A program made the translations under genes and the position numbers. Shown piece by piece: positions 13,740 through 23,002 of a DNA stretch of 45,132 nt; the stretch's first letter is position 1; each line of letters starts with the position of its first letter. This stretch comes from a virus: positions 1 to 45,132 of IMG/VR virus record IMGVR_UViG_3300045020_000054; one strand, 5' to 3'. The notes under the pieces are model-generated. The model saw only the letters and a program-made list of their open reading frames with translations. It did not search any database and was not told where the DNA came from.

Positions 13740-16700
13740 TCAACCTCCGTAGAGTTTCTTGAGGCGCTCTGCTGCTCTTTTCTCGGCGGCGGCTTTTGCC
13801 GATGCGGAGCGTTTCGCGTGTTCTTGCGACTGCCATGCCTTATCTTGTGTAGGCTGACCTATCACATTTCGACCGGCAAGATTCCACATTAGCTGTTGGG
13901 GTGTTTCTTGCCCAAGGTTTTGGAAAGGAATAGGCACCACATTCTTTACAACGTGGGCTAACCTATCTTTCATATCGGGTGAATAACCAGAAGTATTGAT
14001 ATATTCCTTATGTGTTAGCTGGTCTAGAATTTCTTTAGGAAATACTCCCATCTTATTAACTATTGCTTGTGCAGGACGCCTAGCAATATCATAAGGTTCC
14101 GTCCAGTGTTTGTTCCATTGCATTCTCTGTCCATTGCCAAGGTCAATAGTTGTAGGATCCTTGTTATCCCAAATATAGTGACCGGAATAGGCGTAGTTGA
14201 TGACCCCACCAATTAAGGCATACAACATAGCAGATCTAAATTGGTAAATACGATGAAGGTCGGCAACTGTCTTAGGGTTATGCAATCCTTGAATACCCCT
14301 ACTAATCTTACCCAAAGTACCTGTACCAAACTGTTCGCTTCCCTTTCCAAATGTCTTAGTAAAGGACATAACAGTGGAGGTTGTCCAGTCGGGTGCAAAC
14401 AAAAGGTAAGAAGCGATCTTTCTACCAACGGGAGAGCCAAGTGCATTAAGGTAATAACGACCTAGCCGGGTGCTTGCCTCATTAGCAGCCTGTAACCAAT
14501 TCTGTGCGCCGAGTAGGTTATTTACATAGCCGCCTGCCATTTTATCAATGGCTGTTTGTTCAGGTACCTTTACACTTGGATTAACTCTGGCCTCCTTTGC
14601 CCATGCCTCATTCATCTTCTGTACCGCATGCATCCAAAGAGAAAACTTGGCAGATGACATGGCATTTTCAAAGATGACATGATCCATTACATGGCTAACC
14701 TTCCCAGCAATGTCAGGAATTTTACCAAGACCTGGCATAGCCTTGTCAAGGTACTCCTGCATCTGCTTTAATCCTTCATAGTAATCATTGCCGGAAAGAT
14801 CAATGTCACGACCCATACCTTTTGGAATTTGTGGCACCGCCCCACTGGCAATAAAACGGTTACCAAGTGCGGTAATATCTGGATCTGCCTTACCTTGCAA
14901 AAAGTCATGCCAACTACTTTTTCCAACTACACCACCAACAAACCTTCCAACGGTCTTTATTGGTTGTGTAAAGGTGGGCATACCACCAAGGTATGCATCT
15001 AGTTCGGAAGTAAGATGGAATGCAGAAAAAGAGACCTCTGACCTTTTCAAGGCCATATTCAAAGTTGATAATGCACCTTGTACTGGACCCATATCATACG
15101 TATAAAAGACATTCCTAAGTTCGGGTGCAATGGTTGGGTGTGCTGACATACCCCTTAGCTGCGGATGATTAATTGGTACATAATTGAAAGGAGCCTTACG
15201 CGCAGGAGTTATAAGGTATGACTGACCAGTTGAATCCTTGGTATTCTTTAGCCCCTCAATAAGTTGCTTATTACGAATGGCATTCATTACTGACTTGGCA
15301 TAAATACCAAGAATCTCCGAAACATCCTCTGTTACAGGTGTCAGACCCATTGCCTTACCTTGGGCAATCGATCGAAGTTGGCGGGCTGTCGCAAAGGCCG
15401 TCTTTGGAGACATATTGGCAATTACCTGGCTATTAACCATATCTTTGTATGCCTTTAATTTTTCATCATTCTTCCAGATATGGGAGATATGGTTATTAAT
15501 AAGTTGGGGTAATACACCAGCTTTCTGACCAAGTTGGCCTAAATAGTCATCAAACTGCCGAGCAATTTTGTAGGCAGCTAATTCCTTAGGAGACAATCCT
15601 TTCGTATCCCCAGTATCCAGGGCATGTGTAATGCGAATACGGCTAGCCTTGGTAGGTGCAATACGTTGAATCGCTTTCTGTATTCGGTAGATCGCAATCT
15701 CTTGGTGCAGGCCGGCTTCTTGCCACCTGGAGGTAGCATCACTGATATTCTCTTTCGGCGGGGCTGTAGCTGTCTCTTTAAGATTCGTAGAAATTCGTTT
15801 AACAGACTCCACAGGATGCATCAGAAATTGTGTAAGCAAAGGTCCAGATAGTACTGCGAGTCCTGCACCGGTTAAAGCACCTCGCCACTTATCATCATCA
15901 TCAGGAGAAAGGCGCATACCAATGGTAGCGCCAACAGTACCCAATATAGCAGCTCTGGCAATACGCCCCAACATTTCTGGATCAACATTACCTTGTTGTC
16001 CTTTTGGCATACGAATTAACTGGGACTTACTTTGTGTATCCTGTGTTTGCCTTGGAGTAGTTTGCCTACGTTCTTCCTCAGACATATCAAGGCGTTCTTG
16101 CGTATTACGTGCTTGTACCTCTCCCGCCTGCCTGGAGTAGTCAGCAAAGGCACCATATTCCATACCAGCCTGTGTGTAGTTACTGGTAAGTTGGTCTTGA
16201 ATTTTATTATATTGTTCCTCTAATTTATCTAGCTCCCCTTTAGATGCACCCCTTCTTTCTGCCTCTACAATCTTGTTAAAAATTACATCAAACCTACCCT
16301 CTAGATATTTCTGTACAGTTTTTAATTTATCCAACTGTAGCCTTGAACTACTTCCTGTGGGAAACCCTTCTATTGATTGAATAACATGTTGAATTTCGTG
16401 GGCAATAATAGACTCAGGTGTTTGGTTTTTTCCAGGACCTACTTTCTCCCAACCATATTCTTCTTCCTTAGGTGCTTCCCTTAGTGTAATAGTATCTGTA
16501 TTAGGATTAAAACTACCTAAACTTTTTAACTCAGAATTAATCCTAATTTTAATTTGGTCAAGGAGGCCAGGATAAGACTTATCCAGCTTATCATGATCCA
16601 TCACAGCACTAAGAGGTATAGCCTCCTTCTTAGCACGGACCCAATTTGGATGGTCAGGCGGCACAAGCTTCATATCCTTATCAGATATTTCACCCGTCCA

Positions 16701-19412
16701 TTGTCCGGCAGTATTACGATGGAGTCCAGTTGCTAAGGTAATTTCATCAGGTGACTTCCCAATCCTTTCCATCCTTTCCGCCATCTGTGCATCTGTGCCC
16801 TTCCAGGTGCGCGCAGTAGGACCTACAAACATCCCACCTTCTTTTAAAGCCTTCCCCCGTACACCAACATCACCGCCCCAAAAGAGTGCGGAAGTTGCGA
16901 GGCCGGCAATACCCCCAAGCAATGCATTCTTTTCCTTATCACCTGGCATAAGAGTACCAGCCAAGGCACCTCCACCAGCTACTGCCCCGGTTGCTAGAAG
17001 GCGGGGATCAATCTTGCCAGATTGTTTATTAGTAAGGTCTAACAGTTTATCTCCAAGGCTAGGCCCTATTCCATATACTTTTTTTCCTGTAGGACTGATA
17101 ACCTCTAACTTACTATACAATTTTCCATTAATGAACTCTTTTCCTAAAAAACCTATACGCCTATTTAATCTATCTACTAAGGTACCTTTTAACTCTGGGC
17201 TGTCTATAGGAAGTGTGGTATCAACAGAAGGAATAGGTCGAGGGGAGGCAATTTTTTGAGCCTGATTATCCGTATTTTCCTCTGCACCAGGCTCAACATT
17301 ATCAACTGTTGGCCTATCACCCTGACCCTTCAGCTGGTCAGATTGGCCAACATCATCATATGGTTTGGTATCCATTGTGTCTGGGATATTGGCATGCTCC
17401 CCAGGCTTTTGTGAATCCTTTGCAACTTCCTTAATATGTGGTTTCAGATTATTCTGGTAGATCTCTGGATCCATATCATATAAGGTACTAACCATATGGT
17501 TCTCAGCCCACGTGGCAATCTCATGCCCACCCGGATCTGTATCCTCATGGTCAGGATTGGTGTAGACAAGAGATTCCCCCCTCTTCAATTTTTCAATTGT
17601 CTTGGGTGGTAATGTATGGTCAGGACCTATACGTTCTTCTAGATCAGCAATAGTTTCATCATCTACTGGGCCGGTTACATGGATTAACGGACCTTCAACA
17701 GCCTCATGGTACCCAACTGTTTGTAGGACGGGAATATTAACAGTCTTACCTTTCCTATTCTCCATAGGAAGACTTTCTGGAAAACCCTTATGGATATGAA
17801 TCCCATCCATATTAGCGTCAATAGAACCTGTATAAGGAACGGTTCCATCATGACTAATCGGAGTATCGGGAGATAATGGTTGTCCAGGCTTATTATTAGC
17901 ATTTGCACCAGTAGGTAAATCATCACTAGGATGTGTTCCTTTATCCTGGACGCGATCTTTTAGGTCAGTTTTTAGGTCAACCTTATTACCGCGAAGAGCT
18001 GCACCAATTTCTCCAAGAAGGTGTACACCACCACCAAAGGCTGCACCAGTTACTTCTGCTAAGGTAAGTGATCCCTTCTTTACATAACCTTGATTTGCCT
18101 CCTGGGAAGCTGCTTCGGTGGCTGCATTAATACCAGCACCGGCACCAGTGGTACCAACAATATTACCTACATGTTTTAATGCCTGAAGACGTTTGGCCGA
18201 CGCTGCTGCCTCCCCACCAATCTCCGCATAATTCTTAGCTGCGGTAGCTGCTGCTTCCTGTATGTGTGGTGCATTAGCGGCTGCGCCGCGAACAGCATCC
18301 GCGAGACCGCGAAGTTTCGCTGCCGTACCAACTGTCCCGAGTGCAGTGGCATCTCGCCCAGCCACCGCGAAAGAGCCCAGCTTAGCTTCTGGTGCTAGTA
18401 ACAGTTCTGGATCAGACAGTGCACCCCCAGCAAATCCCTTCACCGCCCCAACCGGGTTCTTTTTAATATCACCGGCATAATCTTTGATCTTTTGGATTGT
18501 GCCAGTTTCATTCATTTTTTTATATGCTAGGATTTTATCGGCACTATACTTTACAAACTTTGGGTTGTACTTCTCAGGATGATCCACGGCATCCATATTT
18601 TCCATCATATCCTGGATGGCTTGATACTTCTTGGTTGTAGCCAGCTCTGGGCTGAAAGCTTGACTGGCAAGATGGGTAACCATTGAATCATTGAGAAAGT
18701 TACCGTAAGGATCAAATCCACCCTTCGCGTTGGGGTCAGTTGTTTTGGAAAGGCGTGCCATTGTCTGATCGGGGTGAAGACCGATAGATTCCTGATACTT
18801 TTTATCTAAGGCTTCTCTATCAGTAGGAGACATTTTGTAGACAGGTCCCCAGATAGGAAAATTTGGTAAATCCATTCCAAGGAGTTTGGCAGCAGCCTTC
18901 TGCTGTGTGGTGATTGGACCCCCGTCAGTTAGTTCATGTTCCTGTGTGTAGTTGTGGAAGTATGCCCCCACATTGCCTAGAGCTTGTAGGGTATCTTCTC
19001 TTTTATTCTCACCGAATTCATTGAACCACTTCAAGGTCTTTTGAAGGGTATTACTGACATTGGTGTGAGGTGTTTCAGTGTTATGTTCCTCCTCCCCTTT
19101 TGCCTGTGATAGGGAGATGCCACGATCCTGGGGCTGACCACCAGTAACTTGCGATAAGTCCAATCCCTTAGTTTGTACACCATTATCAGTGAAGGATTTA
19201 CCATCCTTAGATAGAGAGAAACTCACCCCATTCGCTTCGGGATATTTTTCATAGGCAGCACGGATTGCATCATCGGGGTCCATACCAGAGGATAGGTGGG
19301 AATTGGCCTCTGCCAACATATCTGGATTTGGGGTAGCCTGAGCGGAGCCAGAAGGGCTGGTTGGATTCCCAAGAACCTGGTCAAGGGATAGTCCGGTAGT
19401 CTGCTGATCCAT
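13740..19412 (-). CDS. Giant polyvalent/ejection virion protein with LPD23-like and HExxH metallopeptidase-like region
   Basis: A 1890-residue protein, the largest in the genome. The N terminus has a short motif three times (GLSLDQVLG at 7, GLDLSQVTG at 83, GISLSQAKG at 98). Two Gly/Ala-rich hydrophobic stretches follow at about 800-840. Next is a segment matching the large polyvalent protein domain LPD23 (MFVGPTARTWKGTDAQMAERMERIGKS... reduced here; GQWTGEISDKDM), which contains AHEIQHVI with H1005, E1006 and H1009. Another hydrophobic patch is near 1170, and a long helical C-terminal half follows. By position after the Q-rich protein and before lysozyme it is likely an internal protein ejected with the DNA. 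The enzymatic role is inferred. Confidence 0.75.
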   Translation of the reverse strand: MDQQTTGLSLDQVLGNPTSPSGSAQATPNPDMLAEANSHLSSGMDPDDAIRAAYEKYPEANGVSFSLSKDGKSFTDNGVQTKGLDLSQVTGGQPQDRGISLSQAKGEEEHNTETPHTNVSNTLQKTLKWFNEFGENKREDTLQALGNVGAYFHNYTQEHELTDGGPITTQQKAAAKLLGMDLPNFPIWGPVYKMSPTDREALDKKYQESIGLHPDQTMARLSKTTDPNAKGGFDPYGNFLNDSMVTHLASQAFSPELATTKKYQAIQDMMENMDAVDHPEKYNPKFVKYSADKILAYKKMNETGTIQKIKDYAGDIKKNPVGAVKGFAGGALSDPELLLAPEAKLGSFAVAGRDATALGTVGTAAKLRGLADAVRGAAANAPHIQEAAATAAKNYAEIGGEAAASAKRLQALKHVGNIVGTTGAGAGINAATEAASQEANQGYVKKGSLTLAEVTGAAFGGGVHLLGEIGAALRGNKVDLKTDLKDRVQDKGTHPSDDLPTGANANNKPGQPLSPDTPISHDGTVPYTGSIDANMDGIHIHKGFPESLPMENRKGKTVNIPVLQTVGYHEAVEGPLIHVTGPVDDETIADLEERIGPDHTLPPKTIEKLKRGESLVYTNPDHEDTDPGGHEIATWAENHMVSTLYDMDPEIYQNNLKPHIKEVAKDSQKPGEHANIPDTMDTKPYDDVGQSDQLKGQGDRPTVDNVEPGAEENTDNQAQKIASPRPIPSVDTTLPIDSPELKGTLVDRLNRRIGFLGKEFINGKLYSKLEVISPTGKKVYGIGPSLGDKLLDLTNKQSGKIDPRLLATGAVAGGGALAGTLMPGDKEKNALLGGIAGLATSALFWGGDVGVRGKALKEGGMFVGPTARTWKGTDAQMAERMERIGKSPDEITLATGLHRNTAGQWTGEISDKDMKLVPPDHPNWVRAKKEAIPLSAVMDHDKLDKSYPGLLDQIKIRINSELKSLGSFNPNTDTITLREAPKEEEYGWEKVGPGKNQTPESIIAHEIQHVIQSIEGFPTGSSSRLQLDKLKTVQKYLEGRFDVIFNKIVEAERRGASKGELDKLEEQYNKIQDQLTSNYTQAGMEYGAFADYSRQAGEVQARNTQERLDMSEEERRQTTPRQTQDTQSKSQLIRMPKGQQGNVDPEMLGRIARAAILGTVGATIGMRLSPDDDDKWRGALTGAGLAVLSGPLLTQFLMHPVESVKRISTNLKETATAPPKENISDATSRWQEAGLHQEIAIYRIQKAIQRIAPTKASRIRITHALDTGDTKGLSPKELAAYKIARQFDDYLGQLGQKAGVLPQLINNHISHIWKNDEKLKAYKDMVNSQVIANMSPKTAFATARQLRSIAQGKAMGLTPVTEDVSEILGIYAKSVMNAIRNKQLIEGLKNTKDSTGQSYLITPARKAPFNYVPINHPQLRGMSAHPTIAPELRNVFYTYDMGPVQGALSTLNMALKRSEVSFSAFHLTSELDAYLGGMPTFTQPIKTVGRFVGGVVGKSSWHDFLQGKADPDITALGNRFIASGAVPQIPKGMGRDIDLSGNDYYEGLKQMQEYLDKAMPGLGKIPDIAGKVSHVMDHVIFENAMSSAKFSLWMHAVQKMNEAWAKEARVNPSVKVPEQTAIDKMAGGYVNNLLGAQNWLQAANEASTRLGRYYLNALGSPVGRKIASYLLFAPDWTTSTVMSFTKTFGKGSEQFGTGTLGKISRGIQGLHNPKTVADLHRIYQFRSAMLYALIGGVINYAYSGHYIWDNKDPTTIDLGNGQRMQWNKHWTEPYDIARRPAQAIVNKMGVFPKEILDQLTHKEYINTSGYSPDMKDRLAHVVKNVVPIPFQNLGQETPQQLMWNLAGRNVIGQPTQDKAWQSQEHAKRSASAKAAAEKRAAERLKKLYGG

Positions 19413-19423
19413 TTAATCACCAC

Positions 19424-19440
19424 TGTAACAAATTGTTACA
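19424..19440. repeat. 17-bp palindrome copy 4
   Basis: TGTAACAAATTGTTACA, perfect. It lies 7 nt after the minus-strand stop at 19448 and 11 nt upstream of the start (19412) of the giant virion protein. It separates two ejection-type genes within the late arm. Confidence 0.9.
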
Positions 19441-19447
19441 TACATTA

Positions 19448-20716
19448 TCACTGAACTAGGTTAAGTTTTCCGCCTTGTGCCTGGTATGTATGTGTCTGAC
19501 CTTGTTTATTGGTGAAGGTATAATACTTCCCATCCACCAGATCGGATTCAGTCTTTACCTGTTTATCACCATTGATGGGCTGTTGAGGTGTACTACCTTT
19601 ATCCTGGAAGGTAGCTTTTGTGGTAGTTTTAGCGCCAACCGTTCCTACTAAGGGGAGAGTTACACCACCAGTAGTGGTAGTTTTATCACCAATTTCCCCG
19701 GCGTTCTTTGCTTCTTGAGCTGCCATTTGAACCGCCTGCTCAGCATTCACTGCACGGTTGTCCTTCATAATTTGTTGCGCACGAGAGGCAATGGAATTAC
19801 GGGCATTCTTAAAGTCATCCGAATCTGTATCAACATCAGGTCCCATAGCCTGTTTAGTTGCCGCAGTTGCAAAGGTAATATCATTGGAAGAAGGTACCTT
19901 GTTAGTAGCACCAACTTTAGTTTGGTTAGCCCAATGCTGTTCCTGCGCCTTCTCCCTCTGTTCAGAAAGTGTATTTTTAACTTGGTCATCTTGTTGACGG
20001 AAGTTATCTTGCCTAATTCTTTCCGCCAAATTCTGCTGTTGGATTTGAAGGCGTAATGTTTCGGACTGTTTCATCCCCTCAGTTTTAATGTGGTCAACAA
20101 TAGCAGGGGAATAGTTACTAGGAAGCGAGGCAATGGCTTGACGTGCAGACTGAGGCATACCAGGATCAGACATAATGTTCATACGTACCTGGTCATAGGA
20201 TGCTTGATCAGTCACACCCTGAAACATTTGAGCAGTTGTTTCCAATGCCTGCTGGCGTGCCTTCATATCAGACGTCTGCATGGCTGCTTGCTTAGCTGCC
20301 TGATTTGCCTGTTCAGTCCTCATGTTGATGAGGTTAGTTGCGAGTTCCTGTGCATGTGTTACATCGCCGGATTTTGCAGCATAGTTAAAGGCTTCTTGTG
20401 TATATTGGCCAGGATCAACATTACCTCCTGACATAGCACCCATCTGGTCTTGTGGATTTTGTCCCTGTTGGCCTGGCTGCCCAGGCGGTTTTGGTCCAGG
20501 GGTCTGTGGATTAAAGGTTTGAATCATGTGGTCAGATAGCTTTTGCATCCTATCTGTATCCAACTTCTTTTGCTGGAAATCAAGAGCCGCCTGATCATAT
20601 GCCAACTTCTGCATATTATTCTTATATTGGTTGTCCTGGGACTGTTGCTGTCCTTGGAGATAACCCTGCCCGGCATTAGCAGCAGCCTCAAGTCCTGCAC
20701 CGATATTAAAGGCCAT
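19448..20716 (-). CDS. Glutamine-rich ejection (internal virion) protein
   Basis: A 422-residue protein with an Ala/Gln/Asn-rich helical N terminus (GAGLEAAANAGQGYLQGQQQSQDNQYKNNM) and a proline-glycine linker near residue 95. Long polar coiled segments follow (QAAKQAAMQTSDMKARQQALETT; LRLQIQQQNLAERIRQDNFRQQ), and the C-terminal domain ends YTFTNKQGQTHTYQAQGGKLNLVQ. Composition and place, beside the small gp7-like protein and the giant protein, match the podovirus ejection proteins that pass into the host with DNA. There is no enzymatic motif. Confidence 0.68.
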   Translation of the reverse strand: MAFNIGAGLEAAANAGQGYLQGQQQSQDNQYKNNMQKLAYDQAALDFQQKKLDTDRMQKLSDHMIQTFNPQTPGPKPPGQPGQQGQNPQDQMGAMSGGNVDPGQYTQEAFNYAAKSGDVTHAQELATNLINMRTEQANQAAKQAAMQTSDMKARQQALETTAQMFQGVTDQASYDQVRMNIMSDPGMPQSARQAIASLPSNYSPAIVDHIKTEGMKQSETLRLQIQQQNLAERIRQDNFRQQDDQVKNTLSEQREKAQEQHWANQTKVGATNKVPSSNDITFATAATKQAMGPDVDTDSDDFKNARNSIASRAQQIMKDNRAVNAEQAVQMAAQEAKNAGEIGDKTTTTGGVTLPLVGTVGAKTTTKATFQDKGSTPQQPINGDKQVKTESDLVDGKYYTFTNKQGQTHTYQAQGGKLNLVQ

Positions 20717-20724
20717 ATGCCACC

Positions 20725-21234
20725 TCAGATGTCAAAAAATGAACCGCTGCTATCCCACATGCCACCACCACCGCCACCACCACCACCAAACACATTCCCA
20801 ACCAAATTACCAATTTGCCCCCACATTTGGTTACTCTGGTTCTGTTGGTAATCTGCCTGTTGATTGGCAGCAGCTTGTGCACTGGCAGGACTTTGACCTG
20901 CGCCAGATAGTGTTACAAGGTTATTGAATTCTTGCTGGTAGGCAGTACCACCAGCATTAGCTGATGCTACAAGCGCATTGCCAGAACCTGTGTAGCCTTG
21001 ACTGGCCATAGTACGACTGGCGGCTTGCTGCATGGCCTGTCCGTAGCTAGTATTAGCGGCGTTGCCAGGATTAGCCATAAGGCTTTGAAGTTGTTGTGCG
21101 GCAGCCCCTCGATAAGGTGCATATGGATCATACACCGAGGTATTACTTGATGCGCCAGAGCTACTAGATCCGCCGCCTGACATAGCTCCTGCGATTAGGG
21201 AACCGCCAATTGATGCTGCTACTCCCCACGGCAT
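20725..21234 (-). CDS. Small ejection/DNA-transfer-type protein with polyglycine tract
   Basis: A 169-residue protein. DPYAPYRGAAAQQLQSLMANPG followed by GYTGSGNALVASANAGGTAYQQEFNNLV is typical of small phage internal or DNA-transfer proteins of gp7 type. The C terminus has nine consecutive glycines encoded by a CCN-type trinucleotide array on the plus strand (about 20760-20788), which could vary in length by slippage. An alanine/glycine-rich hydrophobic N terminus (VAASIGGSLIAGAMSGG) may insert in membranes. It overlaps the next upstream gene by 16 bases. Confidence 0.65.
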   Translation of the reverse strand: MPWGVAASIGGSLIAGAMSGGGSSSSGASSNTSVYDPYAPYRGAAAQQLQSLMANPGNAANTSYGQAMQQAASRTMASQGYTGSGNALVASANAGGTAYQQEFNNLVTLSGAGQSPASAQAAANQQADYQQNQSNQMWGQIGNLVGNVFGGGGGGGGGMWDSSGSFFDI

Positions 21235-21449
21235 AGTGGTACTTCCTCTAAGTTTGGTTGTCCGTGCACCGAAAGACTTCGGCGAATCTTAAGCATATCT
21301 AGTGCCATATCCTTGCACTGTTCCAAACTCATTTTCTTTGTACCTTTGGTACCAGCCCCGGGATGAACTTGCATAGCCGCAAGGGAGGCAAAATACATAT
21401 CAAAGGTAATCCATTCCTGTGGATACAAGCCGTGGTAATTGACGTTCAT
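21219..21449 (-). CDS. Hypothetical small protein
   Basis: A 76-residue protein starts one base into the stop region of the oxygenase gene and overlaps the following ejection gene by 16 bases. It has an aromatic N terminus (YHGLYPQEWITFDMYFASLAAM) and a helical C-terminal half (MSLEQCKDMALDMLKIRRSL). I recognise no domain. Overlap on both sides suggests co-translation with the tail operon. Confidence 0.65.
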   Translation of the reverse strand: MNVNYHGLYPQEWITFDMYFASLAAMQVHPGAGTKGTKKMSLEQCKDMALDMLKIRRSLSVHGQPNLEEVPLCRGE

Positions 21450-22051
21450 TATCCCCTCCTAATGCAGATAATGAGGGTCATTCTATCTTCCTCACTATCA
21501 TTGGTAACCCAATGCAAACGGGAATTATCAAAGGTATACAACTCTCCTGGCATAGCGGAGTGGGAATAACCTTCAAAGCAAAATGCTTGCCTTTTATTCC
21601 CCATCAATTGTACTGCAAACTTTTCATAGTAGCTAGCATGCCAGCCCTGATCAACATGTGGCTCTACCTTGCTGCCAGGAGGTATCTTTGTAATGAGTAC
21701 CCCACCAATTGATGAGCCGCCAACATGATGGCAAACGCCATAGGAGAGATCAATAACTGCTGGTATTTTATAGGCTTCTGGATACCAGACTGAGAGATGT
21801 TCTTTATTGAATGACTCCATGTCCCCGTGAAAGTTGGTATAGTCATTATACCGAACCCATATGTCGGACATTTGCCTATGTTGATACACTTCCTTCCTGG
21901 CCGAATATTTATTCCAAATTTCTGGATGGCCGGCAATTTGTGATAAGGCGCCAGAAACGGCAAAACAACCAGGAATAGGAAAGATAGGCCATTCCATATC
22001 CTTAGCCCGGGAAAAATATAAGGGATTATTTGTTTGCTTATTTATTCCCAT
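21449..22051 (-). CDS. 2-oxoglutarate/Fe(II)-dependent oxygenase (aspartyl/asparaginyl beta-hydroxylase-like)
   Basis: A 200-residue double-stranded beta-helix enzyme. PPGSKVEPHVDQGWH provides the HxD iron ligands (H132, D134). GELYTFDNSRLHWVTN supplies the distal ligand H180. DRMTLIICIR contains R190, positioned to bind 2-oxoglutarate. Such enzymes hydroxylate Asp/Asn or other side chains. The substrate is unknown; a virion protein or a host surface target is possible because the gene lies in the tail/ejection operon. The gene overlaps its upstream neighbour by 14 bases and its downstream neighbour by one base. Confidence 0.82.
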   Translation of the reverse strand: MGINKQTNNPLYFSRAKDMEWPIFPIPGCFAVSGALSQIAGHPEIWNKYSARKEVYQHRQMSDIWVRYNDYTNFHGDMESFNKEHLSVWYPEAYKIPAVIDLSYGVCHHVGGSSIGGVLITKIPPGSKVEPHVDQGWHASYYEKFAVQLMGNKRQAFCFEGYSHSAMPGELYTFDNSRLHWVTNDSEEDRMTLIICIRRG

Positions 22052-22184
22052 CAGAAGTATCTTCCGAAGTTAAGGTACCCAGAATAAGATTTTCCAATTG
22101 GGTGGTGTCAACACCCGTATCGTTGTTTACTACCTCCACTTGAGGGCCAGAAGATCCATGGGATATTATAATAATGGTAGTCAT
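22038..22184 (-). CDS. Hypothetical 48-residue protein
   Basis: The ATG at 22184-22182 overlaps the stop of the upstream gene (ATGA), and the TAA at 22040-22038 lies inside the oxygenase start, so there is no room for chance spacing. The product begins with a hydrophobic strand (MTTIIIISHG) followed by an acidic, polar stretch with a helix (TTQLENLILGTLTSED). No family is recognised. The coupling on both sides is the main evidence that it is real. Confidence 0.55.
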   Translation of the reverse strand: MTTIIIISHGSSGPQVEVVNNDTGVDTTQLENLILGTLTSEDTSDGNK

Positions 22185-22480
22185 TTGAAATCCTTTGGTT
22201 TCAGTTGCGGTGCATATTGGTATACGACATTGAGGTAATCGTGTAAATCGTCGATTTGCTTCTGCTGGTGTAATACAGCAAGACCTAAACAGAAAACAAG
22301 GCCGGCCATAAAAGCTGCAAGGCCTGTTGTAATAAGTACACCTATTCCACCGGCATTTATATGTATTGTTGAGGTACCAACATTGGAAGAGGTTAGGTTA
22401 GAATGTTTATCCAAGGCTTCTAATAACTGCTCAGAACTCTCCAAAAACTTCTCCATATCCTCCTTGGTTTTATCATCCAT
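22181..22480 (-). CDS. Small membrane protein in tail/lysis region
   Basis: A 99-residue protein with an acidic helical N terminus (KEDMEKFLESSEQLLEALDK). One long hydrophobic segment follows (IGVLITTGLAAFMAGLVFCLGLAVL, about residues 46-70), with a short helical C terminus (HQQKQIDDLHDYLNVVY). The topology would fit a membrane-anchored accessory, for example a spanin-like or holin-like component. There is no lipobox and no holin signature. It lies directly after another one-TM protein gene. Confidence 0.62.
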   Translation of the reverse strand: MDDKTKEDMEKFLESSEQLLEALDKHSNLTSSNVGTSTIHINAGGIGVLITTGLAAFMAGLVFCLGLAVLHQQKQIDDLHDYLNVVYQYAPQLKPKDFK

Positions 22481-22483
22481 ATA

Positions 22484-22771
22484 TTACCCCTTATCGGTAT
22501 GTTGGTTAAGTAACATATCAAAACGTGTATGGAGAGCTTCTACCCTATTCTTCACCTCCCCAAGAAGTGTGTTTGTTTCTGTCTTATCATGGTATTGACT
22601 TAATACCCGATCATTCAAGGATTTATGGAGACCTTCTAAGGTTGTTAATCGCCGGTCAAGTGACTTGGAATAGGCAGCTACCATAGAAATAACCACACTT
22701 AGAAGGATAGTTATAATGGTTCCCCCAATGATAGCTACAGATTCCCAAGTAGGTCCAGTTGCTTCTAGCAT
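22484..22771 (-). CDS. Small membrane protein with coiled-coil tail
   Basis: A 95-residue protein. An N-terminal transmembrane helix (VAIIGGTIITILLSVVISMVAAY, about 12-34) is followed by a charged heptad-like helix (SLDRRLTTLEGLHKSLNDRV; LLGEVKNRVEALHTRFDMLL). This looks like the XhlA/holin-associated or inner-membrane spanin architecture. The resemblance is structural only. It is paired with the one-TM protein at 22181. Confidence 0.62.
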   Translation of the reverse strand: MLEATGPTWESVAIIGGTIITILLSVVISMVAAYSKSLDRRLTTLEGLHKSLNDRVLSQYHDKTETNTLLGEVKNRVEALHTRFDMLLNQHTDKG

Positions 22772-22783
22772 GATAAGTTACCT

Positions 22784-23002
22784 TTAACTGAAATTAACCC
22801 ACCCTGATGGACCGGAACCACCACCTCCACCATATGCGTTGTATACTATTCCTGGCCTAGTTACATGACCAATAGTCGACCATGTTGTATCAATTACTAT
22901 ATATTGTTGTATAGGTAGTGCTTGCCTTGTACTATTTGTGTGCCCAGCACCTGACCACAAAGGTGTCACTATAACTAGTGGTTGTACTACATATGTGGTC
23001 AT
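22784..23002 (-). CDS. Hypothetical small tail-associated protein
   Basis: A 72-residue beta-rich protein (VVQPLVIVTPLW; YIVIDTTW) ending in a glycine-rich stretch (YNAYGGGGGSGPSGWVNFS). It starts within a 4-base overlap with the larger tail protein upstream. The short length and glycine-rich end suggest an accessory of the tail tip or fibre. No family is recognised. Confidence 0.58.
   Translation of the reverse strand: MTTYVVQPLVIVTPLWSGAGHTNSTRQALPIQQYIVIDTTWSTIGHVTRPGIVYNAYGGGGGSGPSGWVNFS

Noticed and set aside
13740-19412. Many antisense frames within the giant virion gene
   Set aside because: They lack ribosome sites and neighbours, and mirror the codon pattern of the real gene.
20760-20788. 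CCA-type trinucleotide run as a regulatory repeat
   Set aside because: It is explained by the polyglycine tract of the small ejection protein. Length changes would keep the reading frame.
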